This document shows positions 50,801-63,489 of a stretch of DNA of 64,000 nucleotides, piece after piece. Location: positions 10,654,213 to 10,718,212 of the forward strand of contig OZ234493.1 in NCBI GenBank assembly GCA_965153455.1, read 5' to 3'. Source of the stretch: Sphagnum compactum. Its lineage: Eukaryota; Bryophyta; Sphagnopsida; Sphagnales. Every line of letters starts with the position of its first letter. Position 1 is the first letter of the stretch. The translations under genes were made by a program, and so were the position numbers. Below the pieces are notes generated by a model, which did not search any database, had not been told where the DNA came from, and worked only from the letters and a program-made list of their open reading frames with translations.

Positions 50801-53800
50801 CCATAAAGTTTGTCCACAACAATGGTGGAACACTTTATAACCACCCTGTACCAAAATTTGAATTTGAATCCAAATATGAATATTCTCTTTTTGATGACGG
50901 TGGTTAAAACCAAACCCCCCACCTTGTAAACTCACTAGGATCATTAGTTGTACCCAAAGTATTTTTTGTTTCAAAATCCCATGGCATTTTTATGGTGACC
51001 TTTGTCTTTTGTCCCTAAACCTTGGGTTCGAAACCTTAATTATTAACAAATGTTGAACATGTAGGTTTAACCTAGCTTTAATTCCAGATACTTACACCCA
51101 CTAAAAAGATATTGAAGGTTAAATAAATGTGGGGTTCACTATAACACAATGATTATAGTATACTAGTCATCAACTTGGTCTCACCACCACAACCAAAAAT
51201 TGAAGTTGTTTCAATCATCACCTTGGGATGCAACTTGCAACAATGCCAACCCTTTAACAACATAACCCTATTAAACTTTAATCACTATGTTTAGGCGTAT
51301 CAAAAGTCAATTAAAACTTACACAATGGTTATAATTAGTGGGCAACTTTGTCCCATGCTTGACCATTAATCCATAAATTACACCCCTAAAGTTCACCATG
51401 AAAGTTAACATGTGTGGGACAGTTTGTAGCCTTTCACCTTCAGTTTCCCACTATGAAATACACTTAAGTTTTCAAGAAATCAACCTATGAACATGTCTTT
51501 TTTCTTTATGTTGTAAACCAATGGCCCACAATTCAACAAACCTTTTTACCTTTTGAAATCAAATGATAGCCCAATCAACATTATGACATGAAACAAGTGC
51601 ATAACTCAAAATAAAGTGTGAATAAACTTTTTCATAGAACATGAATTCCCATTTTTGCAATTCTTGTTCAAAACTTATGATAGAAATTCAAAACTTGATG
51701 ACATGGCATTCCTTGTCCACTGGTGGCATAACACTCCACCATCTATGGGTTATAGGAATGGTTGTTTGTTGAAATAAACATCAAGATGTTGAAAATTCAA
51801 TGAAAATTGGGTCTATGCACACCCTTCTCTATGCTTATGAAAAACCATCCAATTTTCTTGGGCTCCAAATGCATTGAATTTCCCATGTATGCAAACCTCT
51901 TTTCCAAAAGTCCGATAATGTAAAAGTCATTGCAATTTTAACAATATATGTGGGAGATATGAATTTCTAGAAAAACAATACCCACCAAAAAAATCTTAAT
52001 TTTTTCTCACATCCCAACATGAAATGATGAATTTTGTTTTAAAAAGAATTCTTGTTGAATTACTAACCTACTATTTGACTATTGACTAAAATGAAAATCA
52101 AATGGATGAAAAATCTTACATCCAAATTATGGACGAAAAGTGGCCCACTTGGATGAAATTTTTGAAGGGGTAAAAATCCAAGATTTTTTATAAAAACACG
52201 TGGCAAGTTGGGATTGGATTCAAACTTGCTTCTAGGTTTTAAAAACTTGAAAAATAAAATTAAAAAAAAGGGAGATTCATATTGGACCCCCTAATCTTTT
52301 AATCCTAGTTAATATCCAAAGCTCACGAAGATCCAAACATGTTGAACCTCCTAGCTTTGGAGAGGTTTAAAAAACTCCAAAACACTTGGCATTGGCATTG
52401 CCAAGCTTGAATTTGCAACAACAACTCATCCCTTTTTTTTTTTCTTTTTTTTCACACCTTGCCTCCTTTACTTTGTTGTAGCACCAAATGTTGTAGCTAT
52501 CATTCCTAGACTTAATGCGCAAAAATGAAAACCACAAGGAGGGGGAAAAGATTCCCCCACCTTACTTGGCTACTAGTGACAAACATCATTTGAGTTCCTA
52601 ACTCAACTATGTTGGTGGTGGTGATGCCAATTGTTGTCACTATCGTTATTTTTCCTAGCATGCCTGCCTACCAACAAATAAAAAGAGAAAGAGGGAGAGA
52701 GAGAATAAGAGAGAGAGGGGGAAAGGAAAGAAGAACAAGATATAAAATGAAGGGGAGGGATTTTTGTAACATAAGCAACCTTTTTGTTTGTGTTTTGCAA
52801 GTTTTTTTTCTTCTCCTTCCAACTCTAATGTACCCATGCCCTATTTGGGTCCAACTCCCAAAGGAGTTTTTGAACCAAATTTAATGTTGAAAACACAAAC
52901 TTTGTCGGGCCAAAAAGCAAACCAAGAAACACCCCCCGGTTACAACACCTATTTAGTTTTAAAATTCTCTAGTGCTTGCACAAAAATGAACTCAAAACTA
53001 TACACACATTAAAGCAAAATGAAACCTTGATGACAATTACTGCATAAAATTTCATGCAAAACACTCAACCCAACACAAAAACTATTGAATCTAGTTGCAT
53101 CACAACACAACTAAATCGAACTTTTGATGATTCTAAAGGTTATTACTTATAATATATGAATCCAAGACCAAAACACACGATAGAATCCACACAACAATGT
53201 GTACAAACAAAATTACATAAAAATGCAAAAAACCTATAACAACAAACTTGTATGTTTTAAAATTTCAAATCATCAAAAATGATTTGAGAACACACAACTT
53301 GAGATTATATCTAAAACATGAAATAACTTGAGCCTTCTTCACATTTGAACCAGTTTCAAGCTAAAACACAACTAACATACATTAGACCAATTTAACATTA
53401 ACCCAATTAGGACTTAATAGGGTAGTTAACTACCATTCTTCACATGTAATTTCCCTCTCACTCTTAAGGAACATGCATAAAACCCCACCAATATATGTTG
53501 GAAACATATTGATGGACATAAGTTGCCCTCCAAATTTACAATAGGAATTTTTTCTAAATGCTTTACAAGTTGAGATTTATAAATATGTGTACATTCTAAA
53601 ATATCCTTACTTGCCCAATGTCAACCTTTGACATTTATAGGAGGTTTAGATTGTATAATCATGAAAAATACAATAAATCAAGTAGCTTTTTCAATTAGAG
53701 TTGAAGCTAGATCATTAGGTTCAAGCATGAGTAAAGTGTTGATAATTAAATATAGTTGGTCTCTTATGCTAAAAGTGTACAAGTGTGGTGCTTGAAAAAA

Positions 53801-56800
53801 AAGAAAAGTTTTTCATAGTTTTTTACCTTTATCATCAAATTATAATTATATTTACATTTCAATAAAAGAAAGAAACATGTTGTATTGGTTTAACATTGAT
53901 ATTTGCAAAAGAAGGATAATTTTTAAATCTAGGTTTGAAACACAACAAAAAAAAATTAACATAAATTTAGGTACTTGTATCTAAATTTTTTAAAAGAATT
54001 TTTTTTTGTTGGCTTAGTGTCATTTAAAACAACTTTGAGTTTGGTTGGCTTATTGAAAGTTCCTTTGCAATTATTTATGTTTGTGAATCCTTAGCACTTT
54101 AAAAGCTTTTATGCAAGTATGCCACATGATACTAAAATTTTTGGTAAAAATTAATGTATCAAATAATATATTTTTATTGAACAAAAATTTGCATTAATGT
54201 GACCTCAAATTTGGGCTATTGAATATAAAAGGCTTTTTAGAAAAACAATTCCCTTACATCACAAAAAAATAATGAAGAAACTTTTGGCATCACCATAATG
54301 AGGACAATGGGAAGACACATGTCACTTCCCCATTGTTGAGGAAAATCCCTCATTTCACAAAGGACACCCCTTGCTTTAAACTTGGATTGTTAAATCTTTG
54401 CCATAATGGTTGTTGATTTTGCAACCTTAACCACTTCCTTCAAAGTTGTTTTTGCTAGTTCATTGAGTCCCTCTAACCCATTTTCATTAAGAATAGTGCA
54501 CTATAATTGACCATCGACTACGTACACTCATAGGGAAAATGAACACTCAACTTGAAAGCTTTGCAACCTTGTAGCCTCAAAGTTGTAGCTTGTGTGCCCT
54601 TTGATCTTTGTTACAAATTATGAAGGTGTTTAAATTCATGGTCCATGGACTTTGCAATCTATTTGTTTGGGTATATGCATTTTTATAGTGGTTCAAAAAC
54701 AACATATACAATATTCCATACAAGTCCATATTAGGTTTTTTTCCCAAATGGACAAGGCTATTGCTTTCAAAGATTTTGTTATTTTAATCTTTGACTACTA
54801 GATGTTCATCTACCTATGAAACCTTTTAAAATTTAGGTCAAAACTTAAATGAATGTTAAATGTTGATGTCATCCACTATGGTGGATGCAACTTGGAAATC
54901 CTAAAAGGAAAATCCATAAAGTCCACATAAATGAAAGCTCAACTAGAGATTTTTAAAACATGTTCATTAGCCAAATGTTTTTGGAAAACCAACAAAAATT
55001 ATGTTTTGAGAAAACACTTGAAAATAAGGTCCATATTTGATACTTTAAAAGTTTATAATTACCATTTGGTTAAGGTTTTCAAAGAAAATTTTTCTTACTT
55101 TACTTTGTTTTTTCATTTTTCAACACATATTTAATCATTATAAGCAATTTGAAGTGACATTCTACATGAATTCTTAAATTTATTAACAATCCAGTTACCC
55201 AACTAGTCCACATTTTAAAACTTCAAAAGTCCATTATTGACAATGAATGCATTATTCTAAAAAATTAGTTGTACAAATGTGTTGTTCATAATCAAGTTGT
55301 TAGTCTAGAATCAATTTTTGATTGATAAATTCAACATTATGTTATTGAGCACAAACATTTAAACATTATGCACCTTCCAAAACTTGCCATTGTGATTCCA
55401 AAAGTGAACCACTTTAGCTTCCAATCAACCATTGACCCTTTTTGCATGTGCATTGTGCATTTTGCAACATTTGGTGCTCATTTTTTAATGCACGTTATTT
55501 TATCGATTTGGCCAATCAATTGGAAAGTTGTTGAAATTAAGCTATTGCTTATCAATGATGAAGTGGTGCTTCAATGTTCAATGTTCAAGTTTCAAGAACC
55601 TTCAAAGGTCGAAGAAGTTTTTAACCCTTGATGATTGTTCATTTCATGGTCTAGAATCTTCATTTTTAAAATGTGCTTAATGACTTGCCTTTATTCATCT
55701 TGTTCATTTGCTTGTTTATGTACACACTTGTAATGTTGATTCACATGTCATAGTAACATAGTTTGGTGGAACTTGGAACTTTAATCTGAAGCTTAGTTTT
55801 TGTGAGGTTTTTGGTGTAACTCAAACCTCCCAATGCCTAAGGTTGTTTTCCTAACTATATAATAGTGTGTTTTGAAATGTGTAGTTGAACTCGATGTTTA
55901 TTGTTTGCATGTACATTTTGTGTGTGCAAATTGTCAATATTTATAACTATTGTAACTTGTTGAAACTTGATGTGCTTATGTGAGGTCTAGGGAACATGCA
56001 TGCTACTAAATACACTTGAGCCTTGTTGCACATTTACATTTAAGGTGGGCTATTCAAATTTTTTGTTGAACCTCCAAAGTCCAAAGTCAAGTCTATTGCT
56101 TGTGATTAGGGATTCAAGCTTGGGAATTATTCTAAACTTCTTGCATGCATGGTTATACTATGCAAGATCATTGGCGTCACATACCTTTCTTGTTGAATGT
56201 GCAACATGTGTTTTTCAGATCTACAGTTGACAATATGACTTTATTGATCATGAACACAAGGGGGGTATGAAGGAAGAGGAACTTGTTTCAAGGTTGGTTT
56301 GTTTTGGTGCTAATGGGATCAATATCTTTCAAGGTTTTAAATCTACAGTTATAGTTTAGATCTAACATCAATATGTTTCATTCATCACCAATGTGCATTG
56401 TATGGTTCATTGGACAAATTTGGTAACACAAGCCCTCTTAAACCTATTTTTAGTGTCTTGCATTGAGAGTTGTTTGCAAATTTTGTGTGTTATTTTAATC
56501 ATAACATCAAAAGACACTTGGAGTTTACCAAAATGGTAAAAAACATGGATACTAAAAATAACAATATATTGTGGAACATCAAAACTATGCAAATATCCAT
56601 GATTAATCATGTCAAACATGTGTTGTTTAAATATTAACCTCTCCTCATGAAGATGACATTGGATGCACCCACCATAGCCTCCCCCACATCTAACTTGTGT
56701 TTCCTAATTTATGTAAAGATATTGTTGGGGTTGAATGCCATTATGGCACTCGTGGAGGCAATTAATTCTTTGATCAAATTTGCTCAAGGTTGCTTGATGT

Positions 56801-57838
56801 GTTTGTGATTTCATGGTAATATTCAAAATTTGTGAAAGGGATGTATATTGGATGTATTGTGACAACCATTCTTTTTTTCGAAATTGTTTTCATACCTTGA
56901 TCAATTTTGTTCATGCGAGTATGTGTCTTCAATTGGATTACAAATCTAAATTAAAGAACAAATCACCTAGCATTTGAATTTGTAAGGCGACATATTTGAA
57001 CCACATTTGTACAGTAGATGGGGGCATCTTGTTTTGTTACAATACCTATGTATGAAGAAGTTATGGCATTTGTGCATCGATAATGTGCAAAAGTCATTAA
57101 TAAGTTTATTATAGAGTTGCAAGGTTGATTCCTAGCTTAAGATTTGATGGATGAATTTCAAGTTGTGTACCTCCCATACTAGTTGCAACCAAAACCCAAA
57201 TTGAGGTTTGTTGTTCATTTGACAATTTTCAAACTTTGCGAACCTAAGAAGGTGGGGGCCCAATGAAATATGGGTTCCTAGACTATTTTCAGCCATTGCC
57301 CTTGACTTATAAAGATTTTTGTTTGTCCTTACCCTGAAGAACAATGCTAAATTGGTGATGTAAAAACCATTTGAACTTGACTGACTTACCAAGTTATGCA
57401 AAACCCTTTTCTCGTCACAAATTCTTGAATAGAAAATCCTTGAATACATCAAGTTGGTTGAACTTGTTGTGCAAGTTATATGTTTAATAAAAGATGAGCA
57501 ATGTTTTCCTATGGTCACTTTTATGAAAACTAAACTAAGAAATTGATCGACCATGCATTTAGAACTAGTCATTCAAATGTTTAGCTGGAAAATTTTCAGT
57601 ATGCAAAATTTCCCTTTTGGAGTAGCAATTCAAAATTGAAAAGATAATATAACTTGACATGGTGTGGAAGCTTGAAGGTGAAAGTGGATTTTGAAGTTGT
57701 CCTTTATTTCCATGATCCATATATTTTTTTGGAATATGATGATTCATGAACCTTCAACCAAACCCCTTTATGTCCTTTAGGAATTAAGATTTGTTTTTCA
57801 CAATAAGGATGTAGAACTAATGTTTTATTTTAGTAAGT
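47889..57838. other. Gene-free stretch
   Basis: About 10 kb of AT-rich DNA without a supportable gene. Open frames such as 50145-50558 (+) and 57132-57572 (-) are long enough to notice but have no domain, poor codon structure and no flanking exon signals. CAAC- and TTGG-rich composition suggests old transposon sequence. No LTRs were identified. Confidence 0.45.
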
Positions 57839-57958
57839 TAGGCTTTGTGCTGCAATGGGTAGAGCCTGTAGGGGTTAGGGTTCGATTCCGCATATAATTT
57901 TGCTGCCAAAATTTGGAAACAAAAAGGTAGTTATTCGCAAATGACTTGAAAAAAAAAT
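57839..57958 (+). repeat. tRNA-derived SINE-like insertion
   Basis: GTGCTGCAATGGGTAGAGC (57848-57866) approximates a pol III A box, and GGTTCGATTCC (57879-57889) is a perfect B box 30-odd bp downstream. The acceptor stem does not close, so it is not a functional tRNA gene. An A-rich tail follows near 57949-57958. Confidence 0.5.
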
Positions 57959-58137
57959 GAGAGTTGTAGCTGCAAAACTTACTAAGAAAACTCTCCTGAA
58001 AAAAATCACATCCAACAATAATTTTTTCCCCTAATTGCTAAAGGACACATACTCCCCTGCCATGTAGGTGGGCAATTCAACACAGAATATGCCCATATCA
58101 GTGTATATTGGGTTTATACATACATCATATCTGGTTT

Positions 58138-58194
58138 ACAGCCAGATTTGGCTAAATCTCCCTAAGGATGATTGCCATTTGTTCTACATCTTCC
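58138..58194 (+). repeat. AGCCAAA-TGGCT dispersed repeat, copy C
   Basis: ACAGCCAGATTTGGCTAAAT, then CTCCCTAAGGATGATTGCCA, then a CTACATC end. Same order as copies A, B and D. Confidence 0.6.
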
Positions 58195-59048
58195 TATGAC
58201 CGATTGCCACTTAAGCAACATAAGAAAAACCCTTAGAAAAAACACCCATCCACAGATCAAAATTATTATTCAACAGATCAAAAACATACCTCTAAAAATC
58301 TGCAAAAGCATTATGAATGCAAAGCTGATGGATCCCTTGTAATCTTAGTATGGTCCCCCATGCCCCTTAGTTTGATTGGTCAAGTGTCAAATGGGTTTGG
58401 GTCAAATTTTTAATTTTATTTTCAATTTGTGACATCGAAAGAATTGGGGAGTGTTTTTTTTCCAAAAAATTAGCACAATTAGCCAAATTAAAAAGTAGAA
58501 AAACAAAAAAAAATTCAAAATTAATAACAAAATTTGTTGGAAAGAAAACACCAATTTGGGATATATGCACAAAGACTTATGTGGATTAGAACTGAGACAG
58601 CTCTCCTTCCTTATGTACTACATTGAAGCTTTTTCTGGGGAGTGGGTGGGGAGTTTTTAGCATGGAGAAAATTTGCAGCCAACATTAACAGTTGTTTTAA
58701 TTTTCATCATCTTCACAAGTCTTTTGTACACTTGCTCACAAACAAGCCACCCATCTACCCCAATCCTAACTAAGAAAAGTTTCAAAGAAAATTTCACTGT
58801 GAAGCAAGCCCTTGGGAGATTAAACTATTGTAAGCTAAACCCTAAATGCTTCATCTGATTTTCATGAATTTGGGGGAGGTGCAAGCTTCAGACATAGCTT
58901 GTGATTTCCCCTAAATCAGAAGCTAATTAATGTACAATTCTCTTCAATTCAGGATTCACAAATTGTGCTGTTCTCAAGAGGTTTGCAGCATGTGGAAGGG
59001 AGAGTGAATCTACATTTTTAAGGTAGCCTCCTCCCAATACACTACTAA

Positions 59049-59451
59049 GGCCGGGTTTACACTAGGAGTGAGGGCCAAAAAAACTTGGGGCCAACTTTGA
59101 GCATTTTTGGCCTTGTTGTTTGAGGAGCAACGAGTTACTAATAAATGCTAGAACATTGACGGTCATGATATTAATAAATGCTAAAACATTGGCCCCAAGG
59201 ATTGCAAATTGGCCTCCCAAATTCGATGGTATCCTTTTTTTTTCCGCCTTGGGGGCCAATATAAGGCCATAAAGTTCAGCATTTGTTAGTAACTTTGGGC
59301 AGATTGAAAAGATTTTTTTTTTTTCTAGTTCAGCCTTGACTCCTAGTGTAAAGAAAGGCCCTTGGGGGCTGATTTCAACTTTTGCACCAATAGGAATGCT
59401 TGATTGATTTGGGTTGAACATTGGGCCTGACTCCTAGTGTAAAGGGGGGCC
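59049..59451. mobile_element. Tourist / PIF-Harbinger-like MITE, 403 bp
   Basis: Inverted ends GGCCGGGTTTACACTAGGAG and GGCCCCCCTTTACACTAGGA are bounded by TAA on both sides (59046-59048, 59452-59454), the expected 3-bp target duplication. A third copy of the terminal motif (GACTCCTAGTGTAAAG) lies inside at about 59338. A tandem TAATAAATGCTA-AACATTG duplication lies at 59139-59184. A 119-codon open frame across it on the minus strand is judged incidental. Confidence 0.85.
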
Positions 59452-59685
59452 TAAGAAATTGCTAGCCATGATGCTTTAGTGACGAAACAATAAACAAGTA
59501 GTAAATTAATTATAAGAAAACCCAAAAACATGCCAAGCAAGTTCAAGTTGCCATGGGTGGGGGGGGGGGAACATGCTCCTGTTGAAAACTTCAATCAAAT
59601 CATTGCCAATCAATGATTTGGTTTAATTGGGTTTCTTGGGAGGATGGCCATTACAACTTCATGACTTCAAAACACAAACAAGGTA

Positions 59686-59970
59686 GGAAATTTTTTAATT
59701 CACACCTTTTTTGGTTAAATTCACACCCTTTCTTCGCGCGTCCGATTATATGCAGATTAGGGTTTAAGCACGACCAGAGACAAGTCTCACTTTGAATACG
59801 TGGAAGGACGCAAGTGTGGGGTCTGTGGTCAATCAGGGCACAACTCGAGAACTTGCCCCCAGAAGTAATTGAACTGATAAAGGAACATACTCTTAAAGTT
59901 TAATCTGCATAAAATCGGACGCGCGAAGGGTGTGAATTTAACCAAAAAAGGTGTGAATTAAAATTTTTCT
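59686..59970. mobile_element. Mutator-like MITE, 285 bp, with ~80-bp TIRs
   Basis: The left arm (59686 on) and right arm (ending 59970, other strand) begin GGAAATTTTTTAATTCACAC and AGAAAAATTTTAATTCACAC. They continue nearly identically through TTTTTTGGTTAAATTCACAC, CTTCGCGCGTCCGATT and ATGCAGATTA. Direct repeats ACAAGGTA flank it (59678-59685, 59971-59978). Long TIRs and an 8-bp duplication point to a MULE-type element, with hAT less likely. The interior keeps a zinc-knuckle reading frame. Confidence 0.87.
59761..59868 (+). pseudogene. CCHC zinc-knuckle C-terminal fragment inside the MITE
   Basis: Thirty-five codons are open from just after a TAG in the left TIR (59758-59760) to TAA at 59866-59868. 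The fragment reads ...KCGVCGQSGHNSRTCPQK, an intact C-x2-C-x4-H-x4-C zinc knuckle. Such knuckles end many MULE/FAR1-type transposases, so this is most simply the last exon end of the parental transposase kept after internal deletion. MYB-related proteins with a GHNSRTCP knuckle are the alternative source. Confidence 0.7.
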
Positions 59971-59978
59971 ACAAGGTA

Positions 59979-61345
59979 TTACAACTACTTGAAATTATAG
60001 GTAGTTTTTTTTCCTCTGGTTACAAACACTCGCTGCATGAATGAAGAGTGAGTGGTGGCCATGGTGATCAATGGTGATTGCAAGAAATAGCCCAGCATCA
60101 TCAAAATAGGAGGGGGAGTAAACCAGTCCCAATTGCTTTTTACTACCTATTGTAAGAAGAGCAATAGTGTGATCAATATTAATTAGTTGGGGGTGGATCA
60201 CAAGTCCACCCTTTTTTTTTTTTTTTTTTTTTTTTTTTGCAATGAGTTTTTTTGATTGGCCCATTGGAAAAAAAAAAAAAAGTTGAAACTATGGAAACTC
60301 CCCCAAATTAGAAGATTCTATTGAAAGATGGAGTGCCTCCCCCTTTGGCCCACCTACATAGGTGAGAAGTAGAGGACTTTGGGCAAAACATATAGGATTA
60401 ATGTGAGGTGCTATTGGGAACTCCCTTGGGGAACACATTGGGAACCCATTGGGAACTTGAAATAAACATAGCAGGAACATGTTGGGAACAAAGGACATTA
60501 TTTTAAAATCCCCCCCCCCCCCCCCCAAAAACCCCCCCCCTATGGGTGATTTTTGTTGGGTATTTATTATAGAATATTAGTAGTTTTTGTCGTTGTTTCT
60601 TTGTTATTGAAACTCAGTTTAACATGAAGGGGATTCTGACTTTGTTGGGGGTTATTTGTGTGCATTATGCTTGTATGTGTGTGATTTTGATAGTTTTGAT
60701 AGTGTTTGTTGCTGGTATGCAAGACATGCATTTGTCATAGTGAAAGCATGACCCATGAACAAAGACAAGAGGTTTGACATAGGTGTCATGAAGCATAAGG
60801 ACTACTCATACGTACTCTTGAAAATGATAGAGCACAAATTTGTCTATGTTCAACATATTTATGAAAGCTTTTTCAAAGTGTGCGATTAATCTTACACATG
60901 TCTCAAATTATACTAGGGAAGTTTGCAAAACAAGCACACATCATATTCCAACTCTTGTGAATGTGACCCTCATAAGTAATTGGTCTAAATGATAGGAAAA
61001 ACAACATTTTCAAAAAAACTAAAATGAAGACTACTAGGAATTCACTCAAATTGAATTCATCATATGATAATGACAAAAAATGGTTGCCACTAAATCTTGT
61101 GTGAGCTTCAAATTTAGGCAGTCCAATTACAATATCCAAATGGTTTGAAATAACTCAATATGATCATAAAGAGTCACAAATTCAACTCCTTTGAGAAGTG
61201 CATCTGGATATGATATCCCAACGGTTTGTGATACTTTGATGAAGGGACTTTTGAACATTTTGAGCTTAATGTTTGCATACCATTGGATACTTATTACATT
61301 GTATTGTGGTTGGAGTACAACCATTTGATGTACCAAAGTGATATG
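59979..61345. other. Intergenic stretch
   Basis: Poly-T (60212-60238), poly-A and poly-C tracts and AT-rich sequence. A segment at 60246-60350 (TTTGATTGGCCCAT and following) resembles 22834-22900. No gene seen. Confidence 0.5.
60212..60238. repeat. Poly-T tract
   Basis: Homopolymer run of about 27 T. Confidence 0.9.
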
Positions 61346-61667
61346 AACAAGGGGTGTGTCACACTGTGGCGTTGCCATTACATTAAAAGGTATCTTAAGG
61401 CAAAAGAAGAATTATGAAAACTCAAATCTTTCACCATGCAAAAATATAATCTTCAAAAAATCCTCTAAAAGAAGCCAAAATCTTTCAACATATTATTATA
61501 ACTCTATAACTAATAATCTCAAGTTTCAACACAAGCCAAAATATCATATTTCAAAAATCCTCATATAAAAATAGACCTAATAACCTAGGGGCCAAAATTC
61601 ATTAAGCTACTATAAACTCTATAATGAATCTAAACACCAATATCCTTGCCTTGGTGGGCAAGGCCAA
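61346..61667 (+). repeat. ~322-bp direct repeat, copy 1
   Basis: Starts AACAAGGGGTGTGTCACACT and ends TTGGTGGGCAAGGCCAA. It matches copy 2 at 63490-63815 along its full length with small indels. Confidence 0.9.
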
Positions 61668-62114
61668 CAAAATTAAAACTCTTTATATATATAGAGGACT
61701 AAGTTTCATGTGGATTTTTTAATTTTTATTTTTTCACTTTGGGTTTTGATTGATATAAATATTACTTTGAAATTAGTAAAGTCTCAAGAACTCTCTGATT
61801 ACCATGTAAGTTAAGCTATGGCTTGGGTGTGGTGAGTGTGTAGAGAATTGGGGGTGCAAGCTGTATCCCTTTTTGCTGACTGACAATGTGCCCCCAATAA
61901 TGTCCTCCTGGGTGGCTAGGAAATGTGAAGAATTGGGGAAGAGAATGATGAGAAGAACCTACACTTATTTTTTGCTTGCAGAAGGGTGTGTCTCTCTGGC
62001 AGGCTGGCTTAGGGTCCCACTGAAGACAAAACCATGATGTGGGGTTCAAGAGCACAGTAGGTAGTTCAGGTCCCTACCATTTGTTTTTGCTTAAAAAGCT
62101 GCAATTTAGCCCTT

Positions 62115-62135
62115 GGATGGATGGATGGATGGATT
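62115..62135. repeat. (GGAT)n microsatellite
   Basis: Five consecutive GGAT units. Confidence 0.9.
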
Positions 62136-62759
62136 TTCAGTGCTTTGGTGGATGACACCAAACATGATCTTTACAACCTGACTTCACTAAGTGTTAACCT
62201 TGATTGAATATATTGTAACATGAGTTTTTGGGGGTGGTGGGTTATAATAATAAAATATTCTTAATTTTTTTTGGCACTTCTAATAGTATATATATGCATG
62301 GCCAAAATGCAACCAGCCTGGGAGTTTGGGGGAGTACATGTTCTTTGCATTTTGTCCATTTCAGACCGATTCACATTTTATTTTATTTATATATTGAAAG
62401 CCTCATAATTCACCGCATTTTTTGCACTATAATGGAACCTGATGGATTTTTTTTTGCAGCTATGAAATGTAAAGGTGCTAATGGGATCTCTTTATACCCT
62501 TTCTGGAGCTCAAATTATAATCGGCCCTACACAACACAAGTAGAATGGGAGAGAGCGGTTAAGGGAGGGTGGCGGTGGGCAAGTCTAACAAGTAAGACGG
62601 TAGGAATTGTAAGTGGTTAGTATGTAGGTGCGTAAGTACGTAACCCACTTGGTGGCGACTAGGTAGTTAGATTTGTGTAGATGGTTGGTACATAGCTAAC
62701 CATGGTGACTAGCCGTGGAACAGAAATATAACCAAAAAAATCCAAAATATCTTTTGGGG

Positions 62760-62992
62760 AATTTTCACTAGATTTTGTCCTGAAAAATTATGATTTCAAC
62801 CTATACAAGGGACTTTTCATGAAAAAAATGGCCCAAATTTGCCAGATTTGTATGATAAGTTCCAGTAGGTAACCAAGAATAAAGAAGGATCTTTTTTTGA
62901 AAAAAATGTGTACCTGATATAAAGCCAAATTTGGCTAAATTATTTTCTGGATAATTGCCACTTTGGCTACGTCGCAAAATCCTTTGAAAAAC
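62760..62992 (+). repeat. AGCCAAA-TGGCT repeat, long copy D without insertion
   Basis: GAAAAATTATGATTTCAACC, CTTTTCATGAAAAAAATGG, GATAAGTTCCAGTAGGTA and AAAGCCAAATTTGGCTAAAT follow each other without the ~460-bp block present in copy B. Confidence 0.65.
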
Positions 62993-63489
62993 CTGGCAAG
63001 GAAGTCATTATTCCTGTTGACAGTTCACACACACTGGATCTATCTTGCAGGGTATGCTAGTGGGTGCTGGTTCACTCTGGCCAAATGTAAGTAAGGTGCA
63101 TATGGGCAGAAAATGATATGGAAATTTGCCCTTTAGGCTAAATACTAAACACCTCAAACTCTTTTCTAAGGTGGAGAATTTTCTTGCAACAAAAGAGTGT
63201 GCCAAGAAAAAAATAAAATAAACCTTCATTGCTGAGAATTGAGAAGTTAATTAGCACTGATGACAAAATTTTGATATTCTCACAATTTTTATTTTTATTT
63301 TTATTTTTATTTTTGGCTTCAAAAAGAAGAAACCCAGGAGCATTCATGTGTGCAAGCACCTTTGCATCATTCTTCTTGTAATTGAAAACTGGCAGTGTCA
63401 TACTTTGTCACTAGTCTCTAAAGGACTTTCAAAGCCATATATGCAAAGTTCTCAACAAATGGTTAATGTTGCTCAGTAATTCTCATACT

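Larger units (their letters stand above)
61668..63489. other. Spacer between the direct repeats
   Basis: Holds a GGAT microsatellite (62115-62135), repeat copy D (62760-62992) and several short open frames without domains, including 130 codons at 62228-62620. No gene seen. Confidence 0.5.

Noticed and set aside
51020-51040. GGTTCGAAACC resembling a tRNA B box
   Set aside because: No A box or cloverleaf upstream at the right distance.
57132-57572. 146-codon open frame on the minus strand
   Set aside because: Longest frame in the gene-free half, but no recognisable family, unusual composition and no flanking exons. Probably chance.
59062-59421. 119-codon frame on the minus strand
   Set aside because: Lies wholly inside the Tourist-like MITE and includes its internal duplication (a repeated NVLAFI). 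Not a gene.
61830-62100. GC-richer segment considered as a miRNA precursor
   Set aside because: No long pairing arms and no match to conserved plant miRNA families that I know.
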